Assembly: GCF_025698545.1 (NCBI RefSeq) | Contig: NC_068569.1 | Location: 2,294,001 to 2,358,000 of the forward strand | Reading direction: 5' to 3' | From: Gossypium raimondii | Lineage: Eukaryota > Streptophyta > Magnoliopsida > Malvales > Malvaceae | Length of the DNA: 64,000 nt | Shown: one piece after another, positions 12,724 to 25,356 of the stretch | How the letters are laid out: each line of letters opens with the position of its first letter | Numbering within the stretch: position 1 is the first letter of the stretch | Translations under genes and position numbers: made by a program | The notes under the pieces: generated by a model | Told to the model about the DNA's origin: nothing | Databases searched by the model: none | What the model saw: only the letters and a program-made list of their open reading frames with translations

Positions 12724-13122
12724 TAGACCTGTCCATGGGCCGGGCGGCCCGGCCCGAAATATGGGAGGGTTCGGGTAAAAATATAGGCCCGAAATATGGG
12801 CTTGGGCAAAAAAACGAGGCCCGTTTTAAAAATGGGTCGGGCTCGGGCTCAACTTTTTTGGCCCGGCCCGGTCCGAATATAATAAATATATATTTTTTAT
12901 TTTTATTTTTTAATTTTAAAATACTTTTAAAATATTTTTATTTTTATTTTTAAAATATTTTTTGTATTTATTAAAAATCGGGCCGGGCTCGGGCTTACTC
13001 TTTTTTCCCGGCCCGGGCCTGGGCAAAATTTCAGGCCCATATTTCGGGCCAGGCCGGGCCCGGGCCTAAGAGTCGGGCCGAAATTTTTTTTCTGGGCCCG
13101 GCCCGGCCCATGGACAGCTCTA
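12724..13122. mobile_element. hAT-like MITE, 399 bp, with 8-bp target duplication
   Basis: The element starts TAGACCTGTCCATGGGCC and ends with the inverse of TAGAGCTGTCCATGGGCC, an imperfect terminal inverted repeat that extends into GC-rich GGGCCGGGC runs on both sides of an AT-rich core (12885-12975). It is flanked by perfect 8-bp direct repeats GGTCACCG at 12716-12723 and 13123-13130. An 8-bp duplication with TA(G)-starting ends is the hAT superfamily signature. There is no coding capacity, so this is a non-autonomous element. The GC-rich arms contrast sharply with the surrounding DNA. Confidence 0.88.
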
Positions 13123-13130
13123 GGTCACCG

Positions 13131-15583
13131 TACTACCAAAATCACTTTATGTAATTATTTTAAAATAATTTATTTATTTTTAAAATAAAATTTGAATAGT
13201 ATTAATTGAATTAGTAAAATTTTAAAAAATTTCACTCAATTAAAGTTTCAATTTGATATTTTTTTACTTTTTTTATTGTAATATGTACAATTTATTATCT
13301 TTATCAATTTTTATTGTAATATGCACAATTTATTGTCTTCTTCAATTGCATATCTATACTTTTATACTATTTATTAAGTTTGTATCATCGTCAACCGGGT
13401 CACTAACTCGATTAGAGATATTACGGAAATGTATTTTCGTAATTAAAATAAGTTATATTAATCAATGATAATTTAGTCTTTCTATTTAAAACAAATAAAA
13501 TGCATATAGTGGAATTTGATCCCACGCCAAATAGATTAATAAAATTTCAAACTTACACTTAATCAAAATTTTATTTTAATATATTTTATACATTTTATTG
13601 TAATATCCACAATTTATTATCTTCATTAGTTGTATATATTAATAATTTTGTTAATTGAGTTGATGTCACAACTCAACATTGCCTCACAAACGATGATAAG
13701 TCAAAACCATGATAAATAACAATAGTGCATGAAGTGTTATTTATCGATATATTTATCGTTTAAATTTCGTTTTACTCATACTTTAATCTAATTTTGTATT
13801 TTAATATTGTACATATTTCACGTGTTATTATAATTAATAAGTTTCAAACCATATGTATCATTATTTATTTTATGTTATTTTTAAACATACATCGTATTTT
13901 AAATTGTGATTTCCATACGCATAGGCATTTGATAGGATTTCTAGTTTTTTTAATAAGATTGGCTTTATTGTTAAGTCATGGGATTGCAAACTTTTAGTTT
14001 TCTAAAGGTTAAAATATGTTATAGGTTGATTTACATTTCACAAATTTAGAATTTAATATTTGTACTTTTATTTATAGGAATTTAATATTTCTATTTTTAG
14101 ATTTCAAAATTCATATTCAATTGTTGACTTTATTAAATATTAAATTTTGGCATGATATTTTAAAATAAAAAATACTCAGTAACTAAAAACTGTCACTGTA
14201 ATAAATTTTAATTTAACAAAATAATATCTTAAATGTTGAAATTTGAAAAGTAAACGCCTAAATTTCTAAATATATATATAAGAACTGAATTTAAAATTTA
14301 AAATTAGTGTGTTATATTTTAAAAGAAAAGGCTATAAAGGTCCAGGTGTAGCTTCGCGCATGGGAAAATGGAAATTCTGATATAGTTCTCGAACACTTCT
14401 TTATTTTTCTTCAATATCGCCAGACAAATAAATAAAGAATAATGAAATTCATGTTTATTATTATTAATCGAGGGGACGAAAAAAAGATTTCATATGAAAA
14501 AACATGGAATTGAAATCAAAATCAGTTAGATCACGAGTGTAACTTGTAAGCCTTTGTAGTGCTTGGTTGGGCCATATACTAATTGGTCAATTTTATGTTA
14601 ACATCCTAACAATTCATTAGTTCAAATGGCAGCTGCCTGTTTGAACTGCTTTTGACAAAAAGAAGGGGGGGAGGAAATGTTCAAATTCATCCTTCACAAA
14701 TATAATATCATCTCATATTTAAATTTGACACCTTTTTAATATAGTATATATATAGCAAATGTTGATGAAAATTGATAATATTAGTGATTAATATTCATTA
14801 AATTAACCCTGAAAGTAAAAGAAAATCACAATTATCAATTTATATTCAACACATTAACCATAAAATTAAACAAATTCACCATTAAACTAATTTTATTATA
14901 TTAAAAAATTATGAAAATTTAAACCCTAATAAATATTAGCAAATATCTTTGATTAGCCAACCCTAAAACACTAACTAAACACTAAAAAGTTAATACGATT
15001 ATCAATGTCATTCGAATCAAACAGGTGATTAAATTGATTAAACCATTAGTTATTGGTTCATCCATTCAAACAAATGAATTATTAAAAATCATAAAAATTA
15101 AAAAAATATTAATTCAATTGTCACTTCAATTGATTTTTTTACTTCAATTGATTTTTTTAGTCTCGTACAATAGATTCATACCAAGTCACAAGTAAACTAA
15201 ATTTTTTGCCATGATCCAAACAGGTAAAAGAAAAAAACGGATACTACCAAGTACCAAATGATGGATTTAAGCATACAAAGAAATAGGGAAAAAGCTGCGG
15301 GAGATAAAATTCCTTGGGAAGAACAAAATTCATAACCCATCAAGTTGGGAAAAAAAAAGAATTAAGAGAAAAATGATGACGAAAAAGACACCAAAAATAT
15401 AAGCGATTCAACTATAATGGCCAACATTCACGAAGTACTCGGAAGATTAAAAACGTTCATATTTCTCACCAATTTAATAAAGAATCGAACACGGATATCA
15501 TGTATGAATGGCAATCCTAGTATAACGCTTAACACATCAAATGAAATGGAAGTGTAATGAAGTAAATTTTTGACGTTCAGAAA
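13131..15583. other. AT-rich intergenic region
   Basis: About 2.4 kb of AT-rich sequence between the MITE and the phospholipase gene. Short ORFs are compositionally driven. Two similar stretches mention a 'ttattgtaatat.cacaatttatt' motif (13273-13335 and 13595-13620), suggesting decayed repeat DNA. I see no gene, RNA or intact transposon ends. Confidence 0.45.
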
Positions 15584-16378
15584 TTAGAGTTCAAGCTTGG
15601 TGCTGCCTAGTCGGCTGAGTAAGATGGCCATATCCATACCTTGCATCATGGTAGGCACAGCCATCTCAACGGGACAATTCCGAGAAAATCCAACCTTGCC
15701 GGATTTTTGCACTTTCTTTATGCAACTCTTAAACTTCTCGTGGCATTTTACGTTAGTCAAACCTGTAAAAACAATGGCAGCAATTATATTGTGATTCTGT
15801 ATGACAAACAATTGGGCAACCCATAAAAAGAAAAACAGACTGAATCAATCAATTAGCTTTTTTAACCTTTTTTCTCGACGCATTCGTCGTGGATCTTGCA
15901 ACAAGCGTCCAGATCGTCGCACGGTTTTTCTCCAGGACAACCAGACCACCCCACCCCGCAATATTTCCCGTAACGGATTCCAACGGCTTCATTCCAGATT
16001 TGAAATTAATTTCATCGATTAAGAAAAAATAACTAATTGAATTCTAAAGAAAATACTTAATTCGAGAGATGAAGAATAGGGTGCTCACAGTTGCAGTTTT
16101 CAGCTATGCAGGTTCGGCTACATTTTACCTGAGAAATCATTAAATTTACTTGTTACAACAATTAATTCTATTAACGGAGAGAACCAACATTAAAAAATTG
16201 GATGCATTAACTCGAATTATCATGCTTAATCGGAAACAAAAAGAAGACTAGGGTTTCGAGAATATCAGACCTGGGAATCATTGGTAACGGAATCGGCGAA
16301 GACGATGAGGAAAACGAAGATGAAAGCAAATGCTGCTACCAGACGTGTCTGAGCCGGAATAAAAGAACCGGGCAACAT
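15584..16378 (-). CDS. Secretory phospholipase A2 (low-molecular-weight sPLA2, beta-like)
   Basis: Hydrolyses the sn-2 acyl bond of phospholipids in the secretory pathway, with Ca2+. Exons on the minus strand: 16378-16271, 16128-16089, 15986-15867 and 15762-15584; the frame closes at 148 residues. Residues 1-28 form a hydrophobic signal peptide ([16 protein letters not shown]). The Ca2+ loop [14 protein letters not shown] is followed by the active-site block [10 protein letters not shown], with the catalytic His and adjacent Asp intact. Twelve cysteines are present in the mature part, the number typical of plant sPLA2. The protein ends STKLEL; a KFEL-type ER-retrieval tail is reported for Arabidopsis PLA2-beta, so KLEL may act likewise (inference). 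It lies between the IST1-like and ATP synthase g genes, as in Arabidopsis. Confidence 0.95.
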
Positions 16379-16798
16379 TTCTATCACGGTTCGTCGTCCG
16401 ATATACGCCTTTTTCTAATTCTGTCTGGAGAGTTCTCTTTCGATCCGCGTCGTCCAACAGTGTTTCTCGCTTATTCTATTGATCGATGTGAAACCGCGGC
16501 GGTAACTGATAAAATTACCAGATCATCCCTCCCAATTCCGAGTTCCCAACTCCCAACACAAGCACTGGCAGAGAGGACTCTGGTGGTCTGGGCCCGTACC
16601 TCCACGTTTATGGATTTAATTCCTCAGTAGAACAAACATTTACGATTACAAAATGATATGAAAATCATTATTTTTTGTTCAGCTTTAAACAAAAAATATC
16701 TGTTACAAAATTATAAAATCTTTCAAAATATTAGTCTGTTAATAATAAAAGTTAACGCTATTGAATTTTAAATTTATTTATTTTTTTAATATTAAGAC
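16379..16798. other. 5' flank of the phospholipase A2 gene
   Basis: Contains the upstream region of the minus-strand phospholipase gene. The first 200 bp are comparatively GC-rich and probably include the 5' UTR; then AT-rich DNA begins. No clear TATA box or other element was recognised. Confidence 0.4.
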
Positions 16799-17483
16799 TA
16801 AGCCAGGTTTTCATTGCTTTCGAAAAGTATTTTTGAAAAGTGTTATCGAAAAATACTTTTTAGAGGTACTTTTGAAAATTTTAATTTAAAATTTGAGTGT
16901 TTAACATTCTGTCAAAAATACTTTTGAGAAATAAAATGTCCATTTTAGACATGATATTATCAAGTAACAAATATGCATTTAAATAATATTTAAATTAGTT
17001 AATATTATTATATTTTAGTAATAATATAAAAAATATTATAACTTGTTGTTAATATTTTAATATATGAAATATAAATTGTAAATATATTTGAGCAATAAAT
17101 ATTAATTATTTATAAAATTTAATTAGAATATATAAACTATATTTTAAATATTTAAATATAACCATTAAATATTTGTAATTAGTATTTTAAAAATATTTTT
17201 ATTTTTAATTAATGATTTTAACACAATTGTAATTAAACACCAAGAAAAAAAAAAGAAAAATACTATGTTATTGGAGAGGTGAAAAAGTAATTAAGCACCA
17301 AAAATGCTTTTGGGAGAGAAAAAGCTAAAATTTTTATCTTCTCCTTTTTTTCCTTTTCGAAGTCTTTTGAAAGACTTCGAAAAGCTAAAAATTTCAGCCA
17401 AAAGCAGCTTGTTCTTCACAGCTTTTTTTCAAAAGTACTTTTGGAATCAAAAGTGTTTTTTTAAACAATGAAGAACTGCCCTA
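16799..17483. mobile_element. Decayed MITE candidate, about 685 bp
   Basis: The left end TAAGCCAGGTTTTCATTGC and the inverse of the right end, TAGGGCAGTTCTTCATTGT, match at about three quarters of positions. Both continue inward into related 'aaaagtacttttgaaaa' blocks, so the whole stretch is an imperfect fold-back with an AT-rich core. I could not find a convincing target duplication next to these ends, so the borders and superfamily are uncertain. No coding sequence is inside. Confidence 0.5.
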
Positions 17484-18139
17484 AATCGAAAAAGTCCATT
17501 AACCTTTTTTTATTGGAGCCAAAAGCAGAAGCATTGAATTCTTCATAAGTGCAAACACCGAAAGGAGAGCAATTGGCTCGCTACCACTAATTTAACCCAA
17601 CTCAGAGCTATCAATGCACTCTAGTCTGTAGAAAGCAGGTTGATGCAGAAGATTTTGAATCAGTTTCATCCACAAATTGATCGAAGAACTAGTTTTTACA
17701 CCATAAACAACCACAATATTAATCTATTCTGCTACAGCAAAGTCCACGATGACACCCAATTCTAAATCCAAACGACGGTAAACGCTCTTAATCTAGCAGA
17801 TACATAAATGTGAATCATCAACACTAGTTGCATATAGTTAGTGAAGGTAATAGAAAAGTTGGTCAAAAGTTGGCCGGTTATCCATAGGGATAAAAACAGA
17901 AGGGAAGAATGGTGGAATTAAGTTTGTGAATAATTTGCACAATTATCATCAATCTTGCGTATAGTTCATAGCAAGGCTTACAAACAAACCTACGCCACTT
18001 TAACTATATAAATTATTTAGCTACCATATTAACCACTGATTTCTCAGCTTCAAAATTTTCATGAAAACAAAAAAAAATATGCATCCAGAAGGGCATACAC
18101 TTCCAACTCCATGAAATACCGTCCGCCAGAAGATCACCC

Positions 18140-20068
18140 TCAGACATAGTAGCCAGTGAAAGTAAAACCCCTTCCCACTATCTCACCCGCACAAAACCAT
18201 GCAAAGCACTCCAGTCCAAACAAAGCCGCAATACCAGCATTTTCAACCTTCAGTTCTTGCCTATTCTTCCACAGATTCCTCACATAATCAAGCTCCTTCC
18301 AGAATGACTCGGTACGACCAGGGATACTGCAAAAAATTGCATAAAAAAGGAGTTATTTTGATATGCCATTGTGATTCTGATTTTAGCGAGTATTACTGCC
18401 TCCAAGCATAAACTATTTCATATTTGTTTCTAAAGGAACAGCATATAACAAGGAAATTGCAAATAAACAAAGATATAGGGAGCATCATCATTGACTCTTT
18501 ATAAAACACAATAATAAGCAACCCAGCCACATTGTTTTGTCCTTTTATTCTATTACATTCAGAAGTTCATAGGGAGCATCATTATAAGCAATCACAGAAA
18601 ATACAAGCATGTTAAAGATAATGCACAGTCCCGTTAGCTGTTCTCAAGAACACAATAGTTAGTATATTTCCTAGGAAGTTGCAAGGCAGCTTTCGCTCAC
18701 TCCCCATCCTTCTAAAGATGAAAAACTAGGGAATTCTCAAACGTGAGCCACGTGCAAAATGAAAGGAGTAACAAAATTACATACTTTTCCAGGTGATTCT
18801 CCAGAAAATGGTTTCTGTTCTTCATGGAGTAAAATTGAATTCTACACCTATGTTGATAACAATAACTATCAAATGACCATCCAAGGTCTTTCAATTACAC
18901 AGCAAGAATTTCACTTCCTTTCATTAAATCCAAGTTGTCTCATTGACAAAATATTCCCTCACAAAGGTCATCCAAAACAATCCTAGGCCAAACGAAACTT
19001 ATCACTAGAAGGGCAGAAACCTTATACAATGCTTCACGGACAAATTTTGTAACTCAACCAAAAAATATAGTGCAGGATAAATATGGACATATGCAAAGGT
19101 TGAGAACACATAAACACAAGCGAGTAATTTAGCAGCTCGGGAAACAAAAATAACAAACAAGGCCATAACCCAAGTAACATCTAACAGGCCAATGAAACTA
19201 TAAATATATACAATTCTCTACTTAAAAACCATACTAGTTTCATTTCATAAACCAAAAAAAAAAAAGTATTTACAGATAAAAAGCACCATAATCAATAGCT
19301 TGGCAATAGAAGAGGACAATTTAAAATTTCAGACCTGAAATTCCATATAAAACAACTTCGTATGTTGCCACCTCCATCAAAACAAAAATTCACTTGGTTT
19401 GTGCCTAAGAAATATCGCCAAAACAACTTGATTGATATTTTGGACTAGTTATAACATGTCCTTCACTGCATTGTTTTGTAACTCACTCATCTGTTAAATA
19501 AAAGAATTTTTTTTTATTTAACAAATAAAATTTCTGGGAATCTTGAAATCATATATTTTGAAATTGGAATGCATGATATAAGTTCATGAGTAACCGTCTC
19601 TTTCAGTTTTTCTACCTTGCTCGGAACCTTTTGAGAATAGGAGAGATACCATAAACGAACAACCAAATGAGCTGACAACATTGAATTCTGTTTATATGAT
19701 TAATATAGACGCAATACATAAATGATAAACAACATGTTAACATACATTTGGTAGCCAATTTTGATGCAGACAAATTCGTTAAGTCACTATCGCAAGCAAA
19801 ATACATTGACGCATTGCACTGAACTATCTAAACTTAAAGACCTTCATGGATGTAGGCGCCAATATAAAAAATGCAAGAAGAAATACCTAGCAAGGCGAGT
19901 GTAAAACAGCTGCTTAGACAACTCGTTGCACTTCTCCACTGTGGGTGGTTCCTGAATGTATTGCTTGTTCTGTTCCAACAACTGCTTATAGTAAGCAGAT
20001 CCGTTCTTGGCTACAAACTTCGAAGCTTCAAAAGCCTTAGATTGAAACTGCAGCAGTTTTGACGCCAT
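18140..20068 (-). CDS. Mitochondrial F1Fo ATP synthase subunit g
   Basis: Small Fo subunit needed for dimerisation of ATP synthase in the inner mitochondrial membrane. Two coding exons on the minus strand, 20068-19887 and 18326-18140, separated by a 1.56-kb intron, give 122 residues. The N-terminus MASKLLQFQSKAFEASKF and the ends CFAWFCAGEIVGRGFTFTGY match the plant subunit g family (At2g19680 / At4g29480 from memory). The Gly-rich C-terminal helix (GLECFAWFCAGEIVGRG) is the predicted single membrane segment and contains the GxxxG-like pattern typical of subunit g. The ATG sits six bases inside an exon whose acceptor (TGCAG before 20074) implies a 5' UTR intron and an upstream noncoding exon, probably in 20.35-20.45 kb. 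Confidence 0.94.
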
Positions 20069-20479
20069 CAAAATCTGCACCAATAAAAACATAAAATAAA
20101 TTTCTTAAATATCGAAAATATCGAAAATGCCTTGGAGAATCTTAAGATAAAAAAAATACAAAGAACATAAAATCAGTTAATCAAAACCCTAAATATTAAC
20201 ATTAAAAGCAATCAGTAGCGGAAATAAAAGAAGTGTGGATAGTGATCGTGCTCTAAATCAATAGATCTGAGAATACAAAGAGAATCGTGAACGATTCAAA
20301 CATCAAATACACTGTAGATCTAAGCAAATGATGTGAATCTTACCTTCGATAAGAGCAAAATAAAGTATGAAAAAGAACGTGTTATCGGTTGACTACAAAG
20401 ACGCGAGGGGACTAACCTTGGCTTCTCCCGCCGCTTACCTTAGAAAGAAGAGCGAGAGACTGATAGAGCAGGTTTTGCG

Positions 20480-22720
20480 GATCAGTGGATGACCTTAACC
20501 TCTTTTGGTGGGGTTATTTGAGGTGAACTTTTAATTTCCGTATTTTACAAGGGTCCTTCTACAATTTCAAATATTTTCTCCGATCTTCTATTTTAATTTA
20601 AGCTAAAGACATTATTTAGTACCCAATTTTGATAATAAAAAAAAAAAGTTATGTGATAGTTTTTTTTATGTGATATTTATATTTAGCAAAAATTATACCA
20701 TTTTTACATAAAATTAGTTATATCAATTTTTAGTGTTTAGTTTGGATTTTAATGTTAATTTCATGATAAGTAATTTTAATAATATTATACTCTAATTTTA
20801 TGATTTTATTAATAGAATACATTTAATGTTGGTTATGAATTTATTTAATTTGGTGTTTAATTTGTTAAATATAATTTAATGTAAGTGATTATTTTCAGTG
20901 TGGATTTGATGAAAGTTAATTATTAATATTATTAATTAATTACGAATTTTCATTAAGTCAACTCTAAACTCGATTAAACTCTTAAAAGTTCAATGTTACA
21001 TTTGGATACCAAAATATAACTTTTTTCAAATATAGGTGTCACATTAAAAAAATAAGTATTAAATTATAAATTTAAAATTCAAATATAAAATAATGTGTCT
21101 TCTACTAAAAATGACAAAATTTAACAATGTTTAAATAAGTCATCGCACTTATTTTGAACCAACCCCTCAGTGTAATGAAATATGCTTCATCGTCATGAGC
21201 AGAGATCAAAATTCTAACAATATGAACCATCACACCAAATATGATTGATTGTTAAATTTTATTTTAAATCTCCTATTAATTATTACCATTTTAATCTATT
21301 AAAACTTGAAAAAGGAAAACGTATCGATAATGTTTGAGAAATTAATTAGCCAAAACAATACCAAAACCAAATTCATCGTCTCCTTACTTCTCATTTATTC
21401 CAATTGAAGCATTCAACAATCAGCAATTAATAGTTTAAGTGCTGGATGCTTGTTGCATTTTGTTTTTAATTCAAGCAGTTACTGTGGTTGATGAATCATG
21501 ATGCTACAACTTGGAGTTACTGCTAGTACCTTCGGAATTATAATTGCAATCAATGTTTTAATATAATTATAATTATAATTAAATTATTACATGCACAAAT
21601 GAACAAATTAAAATATTTTGATTAAGATTTATACTACAATTTTCCATTCAAATTGTTTTCGTTTCCCTAAATTAAAAGGTAAAACAGATCCGTGATAGTC
21701 TAATGGTTATGCGGCAGTGCAAATTCTACTACCTAAATATACCAAAATATAAAATTTTGATAAATTTATGATATTAAGTTGAAGTTAATTCAATGAAAAA
21801 AATAAGTTAATTATTAGTAGATTAATATTTAATTATAATTGTAACTATTGCAATGGTATTGATTGTAATAACAATTGTAATTATAATTTCCACTTAAAAG
21901 AACGATATGTGAGGTTGGTGCTTATATGTCAATTTAATCTTATATTCATGATTCATGAATTGTCTTGTGACTTGTGAGCCACGTTGGCTGATCTTAACCG
22001 CCTCTGATCCAATCGCGTGTTTAGTTGACTTCGGACTTACAAAGTTGTTGAAATTGTCAACAACAATAGTGTTCACACGCAACGTATGCTCTTTTCAATA
22101 TCCAATTCTTGCTTCTTCTTTTTTCCTTTTTATTTTCCTCTAATCAAGTTGATATTATTAAATTTTGGGGAAAAAAAATAAAACCTACAGAATCTCAACT
22201 CTAAGTAGTACTGTATTAGATTCTCAATATCATTTTTGGCGACATTAGACATTGTTCGAAGTCATAAGTATAATATAACATATGCTTTTCTTTTTCATGT
22301 AAAAGAAATATATTAGATAATATTATTAAATAATTAATAATATTTAACCAGTATATTAAAGTCAAATATTTCTTTAAATAGTAAACACTAAAATTATTAT
22401 CATTTTATACCAAATTTAAATTATCAATAAATTTAATCTTTAAAATAAAAGATATTATGCATTTAAACTTTTTTAATCCAAATTACCTTCTAAAATATTG
22501 TAATAACAACTATTCTAATAGGACTAAAATTTAACTAGCTAAAATTATTACAATTAATGACCACTAATATTTTTGAGTCTTGTAAAATTTATACTTAAGT
22601 GCAAACCATTGAATTTGCATCTTTTATTTTTATATATATATTTTTATTTTTCACTAAGACTTATTTGTTAACTTAATCTTAAGTTATGATTGTATAAGGT
22701 ATTATTTATGGGATTAAGAT
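20480..22720. other. AT-rich intergenic region
   Basis: No gene can be supported. Composition is strongly AT-rich with homopolymer runs. A short stretch at 21688-21715 resembles the 5' half of a tRNA (see findings), but no complete cloverleaf follows. Small ORFs near 21.9-22.1 kb look random. Confidence 0.45.
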
Positions 22721-22799
22721 GCTTTTTTGGGGGTGTACATTGTGATGAAATAATGAGACTAGAAATGCATCCTACCCTGGCCCTACATATAAGCATGCA

Positions 22800-23880
22800 A
22801 AAACATTTGTAAGCTGTCCGGCGTTGCCGATAAGAAAATATAACCTTCCGCTATGTCCTGAGCTAAACATTCAAGGTGGTTAGCACAACGATTGCCCTCC
22901 CGAAAAATATGTCGGACTTCCATCACCAATCCTCCCGGACCAAGAGCAAGATCTTTTTAACGAAAGTGTCCAACGGATGAGAAGCTTCAGAAGGTCGAGA
23001 TAGCTGATTCATCAACCAAAGCGCATCAAGTTTCATAATTAACTTGGCCATACGTAAGCCTTCCTGAAATCCCCAAAGTTCAGCTTGTAGGCTGTCTATT
23101 ACTCCTATCCTCACCATTAATCCATGCAACCACTCACCCCTCTCGTTTCAAAGCAACCAACCAGCTATTGCATGTCACTTGCAGGTCCGCAGCACACCGT
23201 CCATATTAAGGATACAACAACCCGACGGGGGACGTTGCCAAGCTACCCATTTAGGCTTACGGTGAACCCTTAGAATAAAAGTCTGCCACGCCCGGTCAAC
23301 ATCCTAAGTAAATTTCCTTGTAATCAAAAGTACTTGCTGCAGCGAATCAAGCACAGCTTAAAAAATTCATTTATTTCGACGTTTTCATAAACATCATAAA
23401 ATAACTGTGAAAACCAAGCCCCATGGTAAAAGGAAACCCAACAGCTTCATGGCCCGGCTGTTACATTCCAGCCACATGGAAACGGGGTGGTAAAAGAAAT
23501 CAATCTGCAAAGTTTCGACACTCATTGTTACCCAAAGATTCGAAAGCCTTGAAACTAAAGCATTAAACGTAATTGTTTTCCCAAGTAGTTTAATGATCAA
23601 TGCTTTTCGCCAAGGCTGCCTGAGTTGACTCTTCCACTCTTTGTTAATCTGTATCGTAGGTATCGTGACATTTCCACAATCACTTTCATCCATCTCAGAA
23701 TTAGAGTCCTACTCATCTTTTTCCACCGAAATTGAACTTCGAAACATGTCTGTAAAAACTGGAGACTGAATAAGAGAATCCTTGAAGAACTGCCAGAACC
23801 ATCAACCGCTTTAATCTTCTTCGTACTGAAGAAAGTTCGTGATCAGCCATGCAAAAGTTAGTAACTTTTAGGGATTAAGA
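22800..23880 (-). pseudogene. LINE-type non-LTR retrotransposon relic
   Basis: Read on the minus strand, 23693-23394 encodes a DUF4283-like segment (WRKALIIKLLGKTITFNAL followed by SRLSNLW) of the kind found at the N-terminus of plant LINE ORFs. Further on, 23260-22920 reads WQRPPSGCCILNMDG with interruptions and then GVIDSLQAELWGFQEGLRMA, which is the RNase H domain of plant LINE-like proteins (the type annotated as 'putative ribonuclease H protein'). Apurinic endonuclease and reverse transcriptase regions that should lie between them are missing, and stops and frame changes break the rest. The GC content is higher than the flanks. This is an internally deleted, dead copy. Confidence 0.7.
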
Positions 23881-25356
23881 TGTTTTAATTAGTACATAGA
23901 GACAACAAACAAATTAATTAAAGTCTACAATCATAGAGAAAAAATCTCGGTATTTTTTCTAATTAATTTGATGGATTAACTAATTAAGTTGTTGATGTAA
24001 TTTTAATATTAATACACCATTCCTGTAAATAAATATGTTAATTCATTTTGAAAAACATCTTATAGCAAAAAAAAAAAATCCATAAAAATAATGAAAAGAA
24101 ATGGGTAGTAACATGCTAACATTGAGTTAATGATGTAATTTTTCTCTGTTTTGCATATAAAAACTTAATAAAATAATGAAGGGTCGAAAGCTGTAAAACC
24201 TAGAACATAAAGTCGATATTTATCCTATTGTTATGAGATTTTGACGAAATTTGCTCAAAATTGTATTTAAGCTTATTACAGGTTTTTGTCTTGGTACGCA
24301 AGAAATCAACGCTTATGTGTAAGTATGAAATTGAAGCTATACTTTTGCATGGTTTGCTTGCCCTAATAGAAAACGATGTAACAGTAGCTTGGCAAGAAAA
24401 TAAACTTGATGTTAATCCATTAGACCACATAATAATGTTTTTCTCAAGTATATAATAACTAAATATCATATTTTTTTTCTTAAAAATAGTTTTTGTTACA
24501 ACTTACAATGCTAGAATTTATAAAGAAATCATATGGATATGGTGGTAGTAAATTAGGATCGCTCCAATTTCGAGATGGAGTCTCCAAACCTTTATTATCA
24601 TGAGTTGACCCATTAATACTCTTAACTACCATTGTGTGAATTATAAGGAAACTTTTTGACCTTCCATCTTTTTATTACATTTGTGTTGCATTACTTGAGC
24701 ATTAAAAAAAATTATCAATTAAATGGGTATTTTCTTGACTCCTTTGAGTGTTTAAATTTATTCATATTCTTATTTAAATGAAAATCTAATGTTTAATTAA
24801 ATTAATTTTAAGCATTTAAATGCAATTTTAGACCATATGTACACACCATAACTTATTAACTTGACAAATGTCAACATTGAATTACTAAATTCTTTATATC
24901 TACAAAAGTCATATATAATCATTGAATTGACTTCCTTAATTGGTTGGTACTTGGTATCCAATTTGTTTAAGTAATTTCTTTTTGTTTTATATTTTTAAAA
25001 TAAAAACTTGATTGTGTTTAAGTAGAAGAGGATTGAAAAAGCAACATATTTCTTGTATGAATTAAATAACGACCAAGTCAAAGAGTATTTATAAAATACT
25101 TTACAACTAAGAGAGAAATACAAAATATCGTAAGTACTTTGAATAAAATAAATTAGAAGAATTTCTAGGGAACTTGCTTCATCTTAAGCAAGAAAACAAG
25201 GAGGATATAAATCACGTCCACCTAAACAAAGAATAATATATCAAAAAACCCGACTTTACTCTTAGCTTTACATTTTAATCACACAAAATCTAAATGGGTA
25301 TTAAAATCTAACCTCCCCACCAAAAAACTTGATTATATGGACACATATAACTACGT
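23881..25356. other. AT-rich intergenic region downstream of ACC synthase
   Basis: Contains the 3' flank of the minus-strand ACC synthase gene on its right side. No coding, RNA or mobile-element signal that I can support; ORFs around 24.2-24.5 kb overlap on both strands and look like chance. Confidence 0.4.

Noticed and set aside
16791-17491. Target duplication for the MITE at 16799-17483
   Set aside because: Eight-base flanks attaagac and aatcgaaa do not match at any small offset tried, so only the inverted ends are claimed.
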